A stretch of DNA of 64,000 bases from Marmoricola sp. OAE513 (GTDB taxonomy: Bacteria > Actinomycetota > Actinomycetes > Propionibacteriales > Nocardioidaceae), in contig NZ_JBEPOC010000001.1 of the NCBI RefSeq assembly GCF_040546585.1, positions 434,001 through 498,000 on the forward strand, read 5' to 3'. The notes under the pieces were generated by a model. That model was not told the origin of the DNA and ran no database searches. It was given only the letters and a program-made list of their open reading frames with translations. Shown piece by piece: positions 16,978-26,159 of this stretch (the stretch's first letter is position 1; each line of letters begins with the position of its first letter). A program made the position numbers and the translations under genes.

Positions 16978-18105
16978 TCAGGGCTCGACCGCCGCGAGCT
17001 GCCCGCAGGCCCCGTCGATCTCGCTGCCGCGGGTGTCGCGGACCGTCGTCGGGACGCCCTTGGCCTCGAGGCGGCGTACGAACTCGCGCTCGTCGGCCGG
17101 GTCGCTCGCGGTCCACTTGGAGCCAGGAGTCGGGTTGAGCGGGATCAGGTTCACGTGCACCCAGCCCCAGTCCCCGTAGGAGTTCAGCACGTCGGCAAGC
17201 AGGTCGGCGCGCCAGGCCTGGTCGTTGATCCCGCGCATCATCGCGTACTCGATCGAGACGCGACGCTTGGTCTTCCGCGCGTAGTCCCAGGCGGCCTCGA
17301 CCGTTTCCGCGACCGAGAAGCGGGTGTTGATCGGGACCAGCTCGTTGCGCAGCTCGTCGTCCGGCGCGTGCAGGCTCAGCGCGAGCGTCACCGGGATGCC
17401 CTCGTCGGCCAGCTGCTTCATCCGTGGGACCAGACCGACCGTGCTCACGGTGATGCCCCGCGCCGACATGCCGAGACCGTCCGGGGTCTTGTCGGTCAGC
17501 CGGCGTACGGCGCCGATCACGGCTTTGTAGTTGGCCATCGGCTCGCCCATGCCCATGAACACGACGTTGGAGACCCGACCGGGCCCGCCGGGCACCTCGC
17601 CCCGGTCCAGGGACCGGGCGCCGGCCACGACCTGCTCGACGATCTCGGCGGTGGACATGTTGCGCTGGAGGCCACCCTGACCGGTCGCGCAGAACGGGCA
17701 CGCCATCCCGCAGCCGGCCTGGGAGGAGACGCACATCGTCACGCGACCCGGGTAGCGCATCAGCACCGACTCGACCAACGAGCCGTCGAAGAGCTTCCAG
17801 AGTGTCTTGCGGGTGGTGCCCTTGTCGGCCTCCATCACCCGCAGGGGGGTCATCAGGTTCGGCAGCAAGCCGGAGACGATCGCATCGCGGGTGCCCAACG
17901 GAAGATCAGTCATCTGATCAGGACTGTCGACCAGCCGGTCGAAGTAGTGCACCGAGAGCTGCTTGGCGCGGAACCCGGGCAGCCCCAGCTCCTCCAGGCG
18001 CGCCTTGCGCTCGGCAGGCGTGAGGTCGGCGAGGTGCGTCGGCGGCTTTCCTCGACCCTTCGGCTCCTCGAAGACGAGCGGGAGGGTCTTGATGGGCTCA
18101 GTCAT
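16978..18105 (-). CDS. rlmN: 23S rRNA A2503 / tRNA A37 C2-methyltransferase
   Basis: Radical-SAM enzyme that methylates C2 of A2503 in 23S rRNA and A37 in some tRNAs. 375 residues. The 4Fe-4S cysteines are 132, 136 and 139 (CGMACPFC). The conserved C-terminal methyl-carrier cysteine is near 367 (DGACGQL). The SAM-binding GMGEPMANY segment follows the cluster by about 60 residues. The ATG at MTEPIKTL is preferred to an upstream in-frame ATG because the latter overlaps the spacer after the META gene. It is last in the row cdsA-META-rlmN. Confidence 0.95.
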   Translation of the reverse strand: MTEPIKTLPLVFEEPKGRGKPPTHLADLTPAERKARLEELGLPGFRAKQLSVHYFDRLVDSPDQMTDLPLGTRDAIVSGLLPNLMTPLRVMEADKGTTRKTLWKLFDGSLVESVLMRYPGRVTMCVSSQAGCGMACPFCATGQGGLQRNMSTAEIVEQVVAGARSLDRGEVPGGPGRVSNVVFMGMGEPMANYKAVIGAVRRLTDKTPDGLGMSARGITVSTVGLVPRMKQLADEGIPVTLALSLHAPDDELRNELVPINTRFSVAETVEAAWDYARKTKRRVSIEYAMMRGINDQAWRADLLADVLNSYGDWGWVHVNLIPLNPTPGSKWTASDPADEREFVRRLEAKGVPTTVRDTRGSEIDGACGQLAAVEP

Positions 18106-18144
18106 GACCTGAGGATTCTCCCACCTCGCGAGCGAGGCGACCAA

Positions 18145-18981
18145 TCAGTCGTGGACGGGGACCTCATCCTCGGCCCGGAAACCGAGCACGACGTCGCCGT
18201 GGGTGAGCGTGAGCCGCTTCTCCTTGATCGAGTACGACGCCGTGCCGGCGAAGACCTCGGCGTACGCCTCGTGGAGCCGGGCGAGGTCGTCGGCCTGCGG
18301 ACCGGTGCAACCCCGCAGGTCGGTGGTCAGGTCGCCGAAGACCAACCGGTCACCCTTCCGCTCGTACGGCGCTCCCCCGCCGTTGCAGCCGTCGTAGGTC
18401 AGCGCCTCCCCGTCCTCGAGGCGCAGGTACGCGACCAGGCCCTCGGGGACCGAGCTGACCGGGCTGTCAGGCTTCGACTCCCCGACGGAGTCGAGCACCC
18501 ACACCGTCCCCGCGAGTGGCTCGTCCGGGTGGAGGTCGGCGCGGTCAGCCAGACCGAGAACGACGTCGCCCGAGATGATCGCGGCGTCCTTCCCGGTGCT
18601 GAGCTGGACCGGACGGGTGAAGAGCCCCGCCACCCAGGCGTCCTGGTCCATCAACGGCTTCTCGCAGCCCATGTCCGTGGTCGCGAGCCCGCCGACGACC
18701 TCCAGGCGGGTGCCGGTCAGCGTGTAGGCACCGTTCATGGCGTTGCAGCCTGCCGAGATCGAGATCCGCCCGTCGGCGATGCTGATCCGGATCTCGCTGC
18801 CACGCACCAGCGGGCGCGGCTTGCCGCCTGAGGTCGCCCCGGTGACGACGTACTCGGCGGTCAGCCCGGGGCCGTCGACGCCGTTGCGCGCCGCAGGTCG
18901 TTGTTCCACCCCCGTGCTGCCGCAGCCGGTGAGCAGGAGACCGACCAGGACGCACGTGCCGAGCAGATGTCGGGGAGTCAT
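18145..18981 (-). CDS. Lipoprotein with two META domains
   Basis: 278 residues. The signal peptide ends at LLLTGC with the lipidated Cys20. Two META-type repeats follow, each containing the tell-tale CNxxxG: AGCNAMNGAYTL (first) and DGCNGGGAPYE (second), with downstream cysteines (TTDMGCEKP, DLRGCTGP) suited to disulfides. META proteins such as HslJ are linked to heat-shock/novobiocin resistance and, in parasites, to secretion. The role here is unknown. It sits between cdsA and rlmN on the same strand and may be co-transcribed with both. Confidence 0.88.
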   Translation of the reverse strand: MTPRHLLGTCVLVGLLLTGCGSTGVEQRPAARNGVDGPGLTAEYVVTGATSGGKPRPLVRGSEIRISIADGRISISAGCNAMNGAYTLTGTRLEVVGGLATTDMGCEKPLMDQDAWVAGLFTRPVQLSTGKDAAIISGDVVLGLADRADLHPDEPLAGTVWVLDSVGESKPDSPVSSVPEGLVAYLRLEDGEALTYDGCNGGGAPYERKGDRLVFGDLTTDLRGCTGPQADDLARLHEAYAEVFAGTASYSIKEKRLTLTHGDVVLGFRAEDEVPVHD

Positions 18982-19018
18982 GCGGGTGGGACGCGCACCG
19001 CTCCGTCGCGGTTCCCGA

Positions 19019-19897
19019 TCAGCTGAAGACGCAGTAGTGCAGCAGCAGCCAGATCGGTGCGATCGTGGCGAGCAGCGAGTCCAACCGGTCCATCAGGCCG
19101 CCGTGGCCCGGGATGATCTGGCTCATGTCCTTGATGCCGAGGTCGCGCTTCATCACCGACTCGCAGAGGTCGCCGAGGGTGGCCATCACCACGGCGATCA
19201 GCCCCAGGGCCACGCCGATCCACCAGTCGCCGTCGAGCCAGTCCATCAGGCCGACGCCGGCCCCGACGCAGAAGAGCAGCGAGCCCGCGAAGCCCTCCCA
19301 GGACTTCTTCGGGGAGATGACCGGTGCCATCGGGTGCTTGCCGAACAGCACGCCCGCGACGTACCCGCCGATGTCCGACGCGATGGTCAGCAGGATGAAG
19401 GCGACGATGCCTTTGACGCCGTCGTCGAAGTGCTCGGTGGTCCTCCAGTCGCCGCCCTCGGCCAGCATCAGCGCGACGAACGACCCCAGGAACGGGACGT
19501 AGATGAGCGTGAAGACCGCCGCAGTGGCGTTCTGCACGAACCCGTCGACGCCGCGACGCAGCAGCCACAGCATGATCACCAGCGCGGAGACCGCCGTGGC
19601 GGTGACCAGCGCGGGGGCACCCCAGAAGTAGGCGACCGCCACCATCACGACGCCGCCGACCATCAGCGGCTGCTCCGGGATGTCGATCTGCTTCGCGAGC
19701 AGCCCGCGGTGCAGCTCCCAGATCGCCACGACGACCGCGGTGCAGACGACGACGATGAAGGCGGTCTTGAAGAAGAACAGCGAGCCGGCGATCACGCTCA
19801 GCAGCACCACGGCTGAGCCGACGGCTGCAGGCAGGTCGCGACCGGCGCGGCCGTGGTCCTTCTGCGGGGCAGGAGTTCCTGCGTCAGTGGTGCTCAT
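19019..19897 (-). CDS. cdsA: Phosphatidate cytidylyltransferase
   Basis: Makes CDP-diacylglycerol from phosphatidic acid and CTP, the branch-point of phospholipid synthesis, in the membrane. 292 residues with about eight hydrophobic helices. The CDP-diglyceride synthase signature is near the C-terminus (KRDLGIKDMSQIIPGHGG, then MDRLDS). The ATG at 19897 follows frr by 17 bases, the usual frr-cdsA pairing. The first 20 or so residues are hydrophilic and cytoplasmic. Confidence 0.95.
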   Translation of the reverse strand: MSTTDAGTPAPQKDHGRAGRDLPAAVGSAVVLLSVIAGSLFFFKTAFIVVVCTAVVVAIWELHRGLLAKQIDIPEQPLMVGGVVMVAVAYFWGAPALVTATAVSALVIMLWLLRRGVDGFVQNATAAVFTLIYVPFLGSFVALMLAEGGDWRTTEHFDDGVKGIVAFILLTIASDIGGYVAGVLFGKHPMAPVISPKKSWEGFAGSLLFCVGAGVGLMDWLDGDWWIGVALGLIAVVMATLGDLCESVMKRDLGIKDMSQIIPGHGGLMDRLDSLLATIAPIWLLLHYCVFS

Positions 19898-19914
19898 GGC
19901 GTGGGTCGGGGTCC

Positions 19915-20472
19915 TCAGACCTCGAGCAGCTCGGCTTCCTTCTTCTTGAGCAGCTCGTCGATCTCGTCGGTGTGCTTCTTGGTGAGCCCGTCCAGGCGCT
20001 TCTCGGCACCGGTGACGTCGTCCTTGCCGACCTCGCCGTCCTTCTCGAGCTTGTCGAGCGCCTGCTTGGCGTTGCGGCGGATGTTGCGCACGCTGACCTT
20101 GCCGTCCTCGGTCTTCGCCTTCGCGATCTTGATGTACTCCTTGCGGCGTTCCTCGGTGAGCTCGGGGAACACGCAGCGGATCGTCTTGCCGTCGTTGGAC
20201 GGGTTGACGCCGAGGTCGGAGTCGCGGATGGAGCGCTCGATCGCGTCGAGGGCGCCCACGTCGAAGGGGGTCACCAGGATCGTGCGAGCGTCCTGGGAGG
20301 CGAACGACGCGAGCTGCTGCAGCGGGGTCAGCGAGCCGTAGTACTCGGCGACGAGCTTGGAGAACATCGCCGGGTTCGCACGTCCGGCCCGGATCGCAGC
20401 GAACTCCTCGCGGGTCGCGTCGACCGACTTGCCCATCTTCTGATCGGCCTCGTTGAGGGTTTCGTTGATCAC
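19915..20472 (-). CDS. frr: Ribosome recycling factor
   Basis: 185-residue factor that, with EF-G, splits post-termination ribosomes. Typical length and sequence: [22 protein letters not shown] at the start (with the L-shaped helical domain), [10 protein letters not shown], and the three-helix bundle ([19 protein letters not shown]). Its start overlaps the pyrH stop by four bases, giving translational coupling. Part of pyrH-frr-cdsA. Confidence 0.97.
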   Translation of the reverse strand: MINETLNEADQKMGKSVDATREEFAAIRAGRANPAMFSKLVAEYYGSLTPLQQLASFASQDARTILVTPFDVGALDAIERSIRDSDLGVNPSNDGKTIRCVFPELTEERRKEYIKIAKAKTEDGKVSVRNIRRNAKQALDKLEKDGEVGKDDVTGAEKRLDGLTKKHTDEIDELLKKKEAELLEV

Positions 20473-21191
20473 TGTGACTCCTTCTCTCCGCTGACGAGCG
20501 TCCCGATCTTCTCACCCTGCACGACCTTGAGGATGTTGCCCTCCGGCTCCATCCCGAAAACGATCATCGGCAGGTCGTTCTCCATGCACATCGCGAACGC
20601 TGCGGCGTCGGCGACCTTGAGGCCCTTGGTCAGGACCTCCTGGTAGGTCACGTGGTCGTACTTCACGGCGTCCGGGACCTTGCGCGGGTCGGCGTCGTAC
20701 ACGCCGTCGACCCCGTTCTTGCCCATCAGGACCACCTCGCACTTGGTCTCCAGCGCGCGCTGCGCGGCGACCGTGTCCGTGGTGAAGAACGGCATGCCGG
20801 CGCCCGCGCCGAAGATGACGACGCGACCCTTCTCCATGTGCCGGATGGCACGGCGCGGGATGTACGGCTCGGCGACCTGACCCATCGTGATCGCGGTCTG
20901 CACGCGCGTCTCGATGCCCTCCTTCTCCAGGAAGTCCTGGAGGGCGAGGCAGTTCATCACGATGCCGAGCATGCCCATGTAGTCGGCCCGGGCGCGGTCC
21001 ATGCCGCGCTGCTGGAGCTCTGCCCCGCGGAAGAAGTTGCCGCCGCCGGTGACGACCGCGACCTGGAAACCGGCCCGCTGCACCGAGGCGATCTCGCGCG
21101 CGATGGTCTGGACGACGTCCGGGTCGACACCGACCTCGCCGCCCCCGAAGACCTCGCCGGACAGCTTGAGCAGCACCCGCTTGTACGTCAT
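20469..21191 (-). CDS. pyrH: UMP kinase
   Basis: 240-residue amino-acid-kinase-fold enzyme that converts UMP to UDP and is usually allosterically regulated by GTP and UTP. Visible motifs: KLSGEVFGG at the N-terminus, [10 protein letters not shown] for the phosphate site, [12 protein letters not shown] and GVYDADPR. It is preceded by a terminator-like hairpin that separates it from tsf, so it is either expressed by read-through or from its own promoter. Coupled to frr by a four-base overlap. Confidence 0.97.
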   Translation of the reverse strand: MTYKRVLLKLSGEVFGGGEVGVDPDVVQTIAREIASVQRAGFQVAVVTGGGNFFRGAELQQRGMDRARADYMGMLGIVMNCLALQDFLEKEGIETRVQTAITMGQVAEPYIPRRAIRHMEKGRVVIFGAGAGMPFFTTDTVAAQRALETKCEVVLMGKNGVDGVYDADPRKVPDAVKYDHVTYQEVLTKGLKVADAAAFAMCMENDLPMIVFGMEPEGNILKVVQGEKIGTLVSGEKESQ

Positions 21192-21228
21192 TGGTTTCCC
21201 CTCGCCGAGTGGCCCTGGTGGTACGAGA

Positions 21229-21270
21229 AGGCCGGTCCGATGATCGTAGTGAACTTCATCGGACCGGCCT
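21229..21270 (-). terminator. Hairpin terminator after tsf, ahead of pyrH
   Basis: A perfect 15-bp stem, AGGCCGGTCCGATGA / TCATCGGACCGGCCT, with a 12-base loop. Followed on the minus strand by TCTCGT. It can end or attenuate the rpsB-tsf transcript before pyrH. Confidence 0.75.
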
Positions 21271-21310
21271 CCTCGGTGTTCGTGTCGTGTATCCCTGGAA
21301 CGGGAACGGA

Positions 21311-22123
21311 TCAGGCGCCTGCCTCGAACCGGGCGAACCGCTTGACGGTGATCCCGGCCTCGTCGAGGACGGCCTTGACCGACTTCTTCGAGTCGGTGAC
21401 CGACGCCTGGTCGAGCAGGGCGACGTCCTTGAAGAACCCGTTGAGGCGACCCTCGGCGATCTTCTCGATGGCGCCCTCGGGCTTGCCCTCCTCCCGCGCG
21501 ATGGCGGCACCGATCTCGCGCTCCTTGGCGACGACGTCCGCAGGGACGTCCTCACGGGAGAGGTAGGTCGGACGCATCGCGGCGACCTGCATGGCCGCGC
21601 CACGGGCGGCGGACTCGTCGTCACCGTCGTACTCGACGATGACGCCGACGGCCGGCGGCAGGTCGGCCGCACGCTGGTGCAGGTAGACGACCGACCGGCC
21701 ACCGAAGTAGGCGACCTGGCCGAGCTCGATCTTCTCGCCCAGGGTCACACCCAGGTCCGCGACGACCTCGGCGACGGTCTTGCCGTCGAGCGGCGCCGCC
21801 AGCAGGGCCTCGGTGTCGGCCGCCTGAGCCGCCTCGGCGGCCTCGACGATCTTCTGCGCGGCGGAGATGAACGCCTCGTTCTTGACGACGAAGTCGGTCT
21901 CGCTCTTGAGCTCGATGAGCGAACCGCCCTTGTTCGCGACGAGGCCGGCGCTGGTCTCGCGCTCGGCGCCACGCTCGGCGGCCTTCTTGCCCAGCTTGAT
22001 ACGAAGCAGCTCGGCAGCCTTGTCGAAGTCGCCGTCGGCTTCCTCGAGGGCCTTCTTGCAGTCCATCATCCCGGAGCCGGTGAGCTCGCGGAGCTTCTTG
22101 ACGTCAGCAGCGGAGATCGCCAC
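21311..22123 (-). CDS. tsf: Elongation factor Ts
   Basis: 270-residue nucleotide-exchange factor for EF-Tu. N-terminal UBA-like domain with [19 protein letters not shown], then the core [10 protein letters not shown] (the TDFV motif contacts EF-Tu) and C-terminal segments. GTG start three bases after the rpsB stop. Co-transcribed with rpsB. Confidence 0.97.
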   Translation of the reverse strand: MAISAADVKKLRELTGSGMMDCKKALEEADGDFDKAAELLRIKLGKKAAERGAERETSAGLVANKGGSLIELKSETDFVVKNEAFISAAQKIVEAAEAAQAADTEALLAAPLDGKTVAEVVADLGVTLGEKIELGQVAYFGGRSVVYLHQRAADLPPAVGVIVEYDGDDESAARGAAMQVAAMRPTYLSREDVPADVVAKEREIGAAIAREEGKPEGAIEKIAEGRLNGFFKDVALLDQASVTDSKKSVKAVLDEAGITVKRFARFEAGA

Positions 22124-22126
22124 GAC

Positions 22127-23080
22127 TCAGGCCTCCTTCGTGTCGTCGTTGTTCTCGACGGCCTCGACGGCGGCGACGGCCTCGGCGGCCTCCGACGCAG
22201 CACCGGTGGCCTCGACGGCCGGGGTGTCCTCGACGGCGGAGTCGCCACCGGTCGCCTCGACAGCAGCCTCGACGACGGCCTCGGCAACGGGCGCCTCGGC
22301 GGGCTTGTCGCCCTCGAGCAGGTCGCGCTCCCAGTCGGCCAGCGGCTCGTCGGCGCCGATCGCCTTCTCGTCACCCTCGGTCTTCAGACCGGAGCGGGCG
22401 ATGAGGCCCTCGGCGACGGCGTCGGCCACGACGCGGGTCAGCAGACCGACCGCGCGGATCGCGTCGTCGTTGCCCGGGATCGGGTAGTCGACGAGGTCCG
22501 GGTCGCAGTTGGAGTCCAAGATCGCGATGATCGGGATCCGCAGCTTGCGGGCCTCGTCGACGGCGAGGTGCTCCTTGTTGGTGTCGACGATCCACACGGC
22601 GGACGGGGTCCGGCCCATGGCCCGGATGCCACCGAGGGTCTTGTCGAGCTTGACGTGCTCCCGCTTCATCTGCAGGAGCTCCTTCTTCGTGCGACCCGAG
22701 CCGGCGACGGTGTCGAAGTCGACCTCGTCGAGCTCCTTGAGCCGGCTGATCCGCTGGCTCATGGTCGAGAAGTTGGTGAGCATGCCGCCGAGCCAACGCT
22801 GGTTGACGTAGGGCATGCCGACGCGGGTGGCCTGCTCGGCGATCGCTTCCTGGGCCTGCTTCTTGGTGCCCACGAACATGATCGTCCCGCCCTTGGCCAC
22901 GGTGTCCTTGATGAACGCGTAGCTGGTGTCGATGTACGACAGCGACTGCTGCAGGTCGATGATGTAGATGCCGTTGCGCTCGGTCATGATGAAGCGCTTC
23001 ATCTTCGGGTTCCAGCGACGGGTCTGGTGCCCGAAGTGGACGCCGCTCTCGAGGAGCTGGCGCATGGTGACGACTGCCAT
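22127..23080 (-). CDS. rpsB: Ribosomal protein uS2 with acidic alanine-rich tail
   Basis: 317 residues. The S2 core is residues 1-250 ([42 protein letters not shown]). It is followed by a tail of about 65 residues made almost entirely of Ala, Glu, Val and Thr, longer than in E. coli S2 (241 residues) but usual in actinobacteria. A GGAAGCAG sequence before the ATG is a plausible ribosome site. First gene of rpsB-tsf, with a strong promoter about 215 bases upstream. Confidence 0.97.
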   Translation of the reverse strand: MAVVTMRQLLESGVHFGHQTRRWNPKMKRFIMTERNGIYIIDLQQSLSYIDTSYAFIKDTVAKGGTIMFVGTKKQAQEAIAEQATRVGMPYVNQRWLGGMLTNFSTMSQRISRLKELDEVDFDTVAGSGRTKKELLQMKREHVKLDKTLGGIRAMGRTPSAVWIVDTNKEHLAVDEARKLRIPIIAILDSNCDPDLVDYPIPGNDDAIRAVGLLTRVVADAVAEGLIARSGLKTEGDEKAIGADEPLADWERDLLEGDKPAEAPVAEAVVEAAVEATGGDSAVEDTPAVEATGAASEAAEAVAAVEAVENNDDTKEA

Positions 23081-23300
23081 TGTTCTGCTTCCTGTGGTGG
23101 AACGCGCGCATGCTGACGCACACGTTCCGGTTTTCAGTTGGACGCAAGCGGTGCTTGCCCTGGCGCCTGCGTGAGAACCTGACCTTCTCGACCGGGGTCG
23201 AGCGGGACTGAAGGCCCTCACCCGTGGGCGTTCCGGCTCCAGGAAGGAACCAGCACGGTCTGCGGGCGCGCGAAGTCAACCCAGGTGGGTTGCTGGGAAG
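23081..23300 (-). promoter_or_regulatory. Long structured 5' leader of rpsB
   Basis: About 215 bases between the predicted rpsB transcription start and its ATG, with no gene on either strand. Hairpins seen include GCAAGC-GGT-GCTTGC (23144-23158) nested in ACGCA/TGCGT (23142-23172), and CTCGAC-CGGG-GTCGAG (23187-23202). It is a candidate autoregulatory ribosomal-protein leader (inference). Confidence 0.45.
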
Positions 23301-23330
23301 ATCCTAGCCGCGGGCCGGGCCGGTTGTCGA
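23301..23330 (-). promoter_or_regulatory. rpsB promoter (-35 TCGACA, -10 TAGGAT)
   Basis: On the minus strand TCGACA (23325-23330) is separated by 18 bases from TAGGAT (23301-23306), a good match to actinobacterial housekeeping promoters. The transcript would start near 23294. Confidence 0.6.
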
Positions 23331-23427
23331 AACGGCGGACGCTCCCCAGATCCGGCTGGACGGCGGTTCTCCACAGCCACAGACGATCCGTGCCCTGATC
23401 GGGGGTGGCCGGAGCGAACCTCGACCC

Positions 23428-23955
23428 ATGCCCGCTCTTGCTCTCGCCCTGCACGCCGTCGTCGCCGCCGCGCTGGCGGCTGCCGCTCCCCCGACCGCCG
23501 AGGGCGCTGCCGGCCCCGGAACGACGCCTGTTCCGGTCTCGGCCGGCCGGTGGCCGCTGGACCCGGTCCCCGAGGTGGTCGCCGGTTTCGACCCGCCCGA
23601 GCAACGCTGGTCCGCCGGTCACCGGGGCGTCGACCTGCTGGCCACTGCCGGCGCTCCCGTGCGTGCGGCACTGGCCGGGACGGTCAGCTTCGCAGGGACC
23701 ATCGCGGGTCGGGGCGTCGTGGTCGTCGAGCACACGGACGGGCGCCGGACCACCTACGAACCGGTGGCGCCCTCGGTCGCGGTCGGGGATCACGTGGGCA
23801 GCGGCGCGACGCTCGGCACCGTGCAGGCCGGCGGCAGCCACTGCCCGCCGCGGGCGTGCCTGCACTGGGGACTGCGCGTCGGCGAGGAGTACCTCGATCC
23901 CCTCACGCTGGTACGCCGGGGCCCGGTCCGCCTGCTCCCGGTCGGGCCACCCTGA
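23428..23955 (+). CDS. Secreted M23/LytM-like protein with altered active site
   Basis: 175 residues. A signal peptide covers about residues 1-25. The M23 (lysostaphin-type) fold keeps the first zinc motif, His65-x3-Asp69 (HRGVD). The last motif reads CLHWGL: Cys144 replaces the first His of the usual HxH, while the zinc-ligand His146 remains. The lost His is the general base in LytM, so peptidase activity may be weak or absent, as in EnvC/NlpD-type activators. It is divergent from rpsB and near xerC, a common actinobacterial place for this family. Confidence 0.85.
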   Translation: MPALALALHAVVAAALAAAAPPTAEGAAGPGTTPVPVSAGRWPLDPVPEVVAGFDPPEQRWSAGHRGVDLLATAGAPVRAALAGTVSFAGTIAGRGVVVVEHTDGRRTTYEPVAPSVAVGDHVGSGATLGTVQAGGSHCPPRACLHWGLRVGEEYLDPLTLVRRGPVRLLPVGPP

Positions 23956-23964
23956 GACGTGCGA

Positions 23965-24882
23965 TCAGGCCCGTGGGTGCGCCATCAGGTAGGCGCTGCG
24001 CAAACGGTCGGTGGTCACGTGCGTGTAGATCTGGGTGGTGGCCAACGACGCGTGGCCGAGCATCTCCTGCACCGTCCGGAGGTCGGCTCCGCCCTCGAGC
24101 AGATGTGTCGCCGCGGTGTGCCGCAGCCCGTGCGGCCCCAGGTCCGGAGCGCCGGGGACGTCAGCCAGCCGTCGGTGGACCATCGAGCGGACTGCGCGCT
24201 GGTCGATGCGCCCCCCGCGCGCGCCGAGGAAGAGGGCGGCACCGCTCCCGGGCACGAACAGCCGCGGGCGCGCCTCGGTCAGCCAGCGCTCGAGCGCCTG
24301 GTCAGCCGGGAGGCCGTAGGGAACCATCCGCTCCTTGCGGCCCTTGCCGAAAACCCGGACGACACGGCGGGGACGGTCGACGTCGTCGACGTCGAGGCCG
24401 CAGAGCTCCCCCACCCGGGCACCGGTGGCGTAGAGCAGCTCGAGGATCGCGACGTCGCGCAACCCCACCGCGCTCCCGTCGTCCGCCTGGACGGCGGCCG
24501 CCTCGAGCAGCGCCCGGGCCTGGGCGACGTCGAGAGCGGGCGGCAGCGGCTTGTGCGCCTTGGGGCTTCCCAGCTGGGCGCCCGCGTCCTTGGTCGCGCG
24601 ACCGGTCCGCAGTGCCCACGCGGTGAAGACCCGGACGGCGGTCGCCCGGCGCGCCATCGTGGTCCGCGCCTTGCCGAGCGTCTGCTGGTTGGCCAACCAG
24701 CTGCGCAGGGTCCGGATGTCGAGGTCCTCCAGCGAGGTGTGGCTCATCGCCGCCGCATGACGCAGCATCCCGCTGACGTCACCGAGGTAGGCGCGCACGG
24801 TGTGCGGGGTCAGGTTGCGCTCGGAGACGAGGTGCCGCTCGTACGCCGCCAGCGCGGTCGCGAACTCCTCGGGCAGGTCCAT
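23965..24882 (-). CDS. xerC: Site-specific tyrosine recombinase XerC
   Basis: 305 residues. An N-terminal SAM-like core-binding domain is followed by the catalytic domain with all residues: Arg156 (TGARVGEL), Lys180 (GKGRKER), His251 and Arg254 (HGLRHTAA), His277 (LGHAS) and nucleophile Tyr286 (IYTHVT). With XerD it resolves chromosome dimers at dif. Chromosomal context near rpsB and dprA, and lack of phage or integron genes, argue for XerC rather than an integrase. TAGGCT-N6-ATG gives a leaderless start. Confidence 0.92.
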   Translation of the reverse strand: MDLPEEFATALAAYERHLVSERNLTPHTVRAYLGDVSGMLRHAAAMSHTSLEDLDIRTLRSWLANQQTLGKARTTMARRATAVRVFTAWALRTGRATKDAGAQLGSPKAHKPLPPALDVAQARALLEAAAVQADDGSAVGLRDVAILELLYATGARVGELCGLDVDDVDRPRRVVRVFGKGRKERMVPYGLPADQALERWLTEARPRLFVPGSGAALFLGARGGRIDQRAVRSMVHRRLADVPGAPDLGPHGLRHTAATHLLEGGADLRTVQEMLGHASLATTQIYTHVTTDRLRSAYLMAHPRA

Positions 24883-24888
24883 CGCGCC

Positions 24889-24894
24889 AGCCTA
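24889..24894 (-). promoter_or_regulatory. -10 element of leaderless xerC
   Basis: TAGGCT on the minus strand, six bases before the xerC ATG at 24882. Confidence 0.55.
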
Positions 24895-24911
24895 CGAAGC
24901 CGACCTGCCGC

Positions 24912-26159
24912 TCACCCGGAGGCGCGCTCGCGCAGGACGTCCTCGAGCTGGTCGAGGCCGCGGTGCAGCTGCTCCTCGCTGATCACGATCGGCGGCGCGA
25001 GCCGGATCGTCGACCCGTGGGTGTCCTTGGCGAGCACCCCGCGGCGCGCGAGGGCCTCGCACACGTCTCGGCCGGTGCCGAGAGACGGATCGATGTCGAT
25101 ACCGGCCCAGAGTCCGCGGGCGCGGAAGTCGACGACACCGTGCCCGACCATCGCGGCGATCCGGTCGGCCATCTGCACCCCGAGCCGGGCTGCCCGCTCC
25201 TGCGGGCCGCCTCCTGCCAGCAGCGCGACGACCGCCGACCCGACCGCACAGGCGAGCGGGTTCCCCCCGAAGGTGCTGCCGTGCTCACCGGGACGCAGCA
25301 CCCCGAGCACGTCGCGGTCGCCGACCACGGCGGAGACCGGCACGATGCCACCGCCGAGCGCCTTGCCGAGCAGGTAGAGGTCGGCCTCGACGCCCTCGTG
25401 CTGGCAGGCGAGCGTGCGTCCGGTGCGGCCGAGCCCGGACTGGATCTCGTCGGCGACCAGCAGCACGTCGTGCTCACGTGTCAACGCGCGGAGACCGGCG
25501 AGGTAGCCCGGCGGCGGGATCCGCACCCCCGCCTCGCCCTGGATCGGCTCGATGAGGACGGCCACGACGTTGCCTCCCTCGGGACCGCGGAGCTCGGCAC
25601 GCACGGCGTCGAGGTCGCCGTACGCGACGGCGGTGAACCCGGGGGTGTACGGGCCGAACCCGTCCCGCGCGGTCGGGTCGTCGGAGAAGCTGATGATGGT
25701 GGTGGTCCGGCCGTGGAAGTTGCCCCCCGCGACGATGATCCGGGCCTGGCCGTCGGGGACGCCCTTGACCTGGTAGCCCCACTTGCGGGCCACCTTGATC
25801 GCCGACTCGACCGCCTCGGCGCCGGTGTTCATCGGCAGGACCATGTCCTTGCCGACCAGGGCGCTGAGCGCAGCTGCGAACGGAGCCAGCTGGTCGTGGT
25901 GGAACGCGCGCGACGTCAGGGTGACGCGGTCGAGCTGCTCGCGGGCAGCGGCGAGGAGACCCGGGTGGCCGTGCCCGAAGTTCGTCGCCGAGTAGGCAGC
26001 CAGGAAGTCGAGGTACTCCCGCCCGTCGACGTCGGTCAGCACTGCTCCCTGACCGGAGGCCACGACGACGTCGAGCGGGTGGTAGTTGTGCGCGACGTGC
26101 TCGTCCTCCGACGCCACCAGGCGCCGGCCGAGCGAGGTGTTCTCCGCGATCGCGGTCAT
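24912..26159 (-). CDS. rocD: Ornithine aminotransferase
   Basis: 415-residue class III PLP aminotransferase. It moves the delta-amino group of ornithine to 2-oxoglutarate, giving glutamate semialdehyde. PLP lysine is Lys266 (LYLLGKALGG) and Asp237 (VADEIQSGLGRTG) pairs with the PLP nitrogen. FGHGHPG and EPIQGEAG are also typical of RocD. The ATG overlaps the stop of the dimethylargininase-like gene by one base (TGATG), so the pair is coupled: the upstream enzyme probably feeds arginine-derived product into this step. Confidence 0.93.
   Translation of the reverse strand: MTAIAENTSLGRRLVASEDEHVAHNYHPLDVVVASGQGAVLTDVDGREYLDFLAAYSATNFGHGHPGLLAAAREQLDRVTLTSRAFHHDQLAPFAAALSALVGKDMVLPMNTGAEAVESAIKVARKWGYQVKGVPDGQARIIVAGGNFHGRTTTIISFSDDPTARDGFGPYTPGFTAVAYGDLDAVRAELRGPEGGNVVAVLIEPIQGEAGVRIPPPGYLAGLRALTREHDVLLVADEIQSGLGRTGRTLACQHEGVEADLYLLGKALGGGIVPVSAVVGDRDVLGVLRPGEHGSTFGGNPLACAVGSAVVALLAGGGPQERAARLGVQMADRIAAMVGHGVVDFRARGLWAGIDIDPSLGTGRDVCEALARRGVLAKDTHGSTIRLAPPIVISEEQLHRGLDQLEDVLRERASG

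Noticed and set aside
23965-24882. Tyrosine recombinase as sign of an integrated element
   Set aside because: Sequence and context fit chromosomal XerC; no att sites, phage or plasmid genes nearby.
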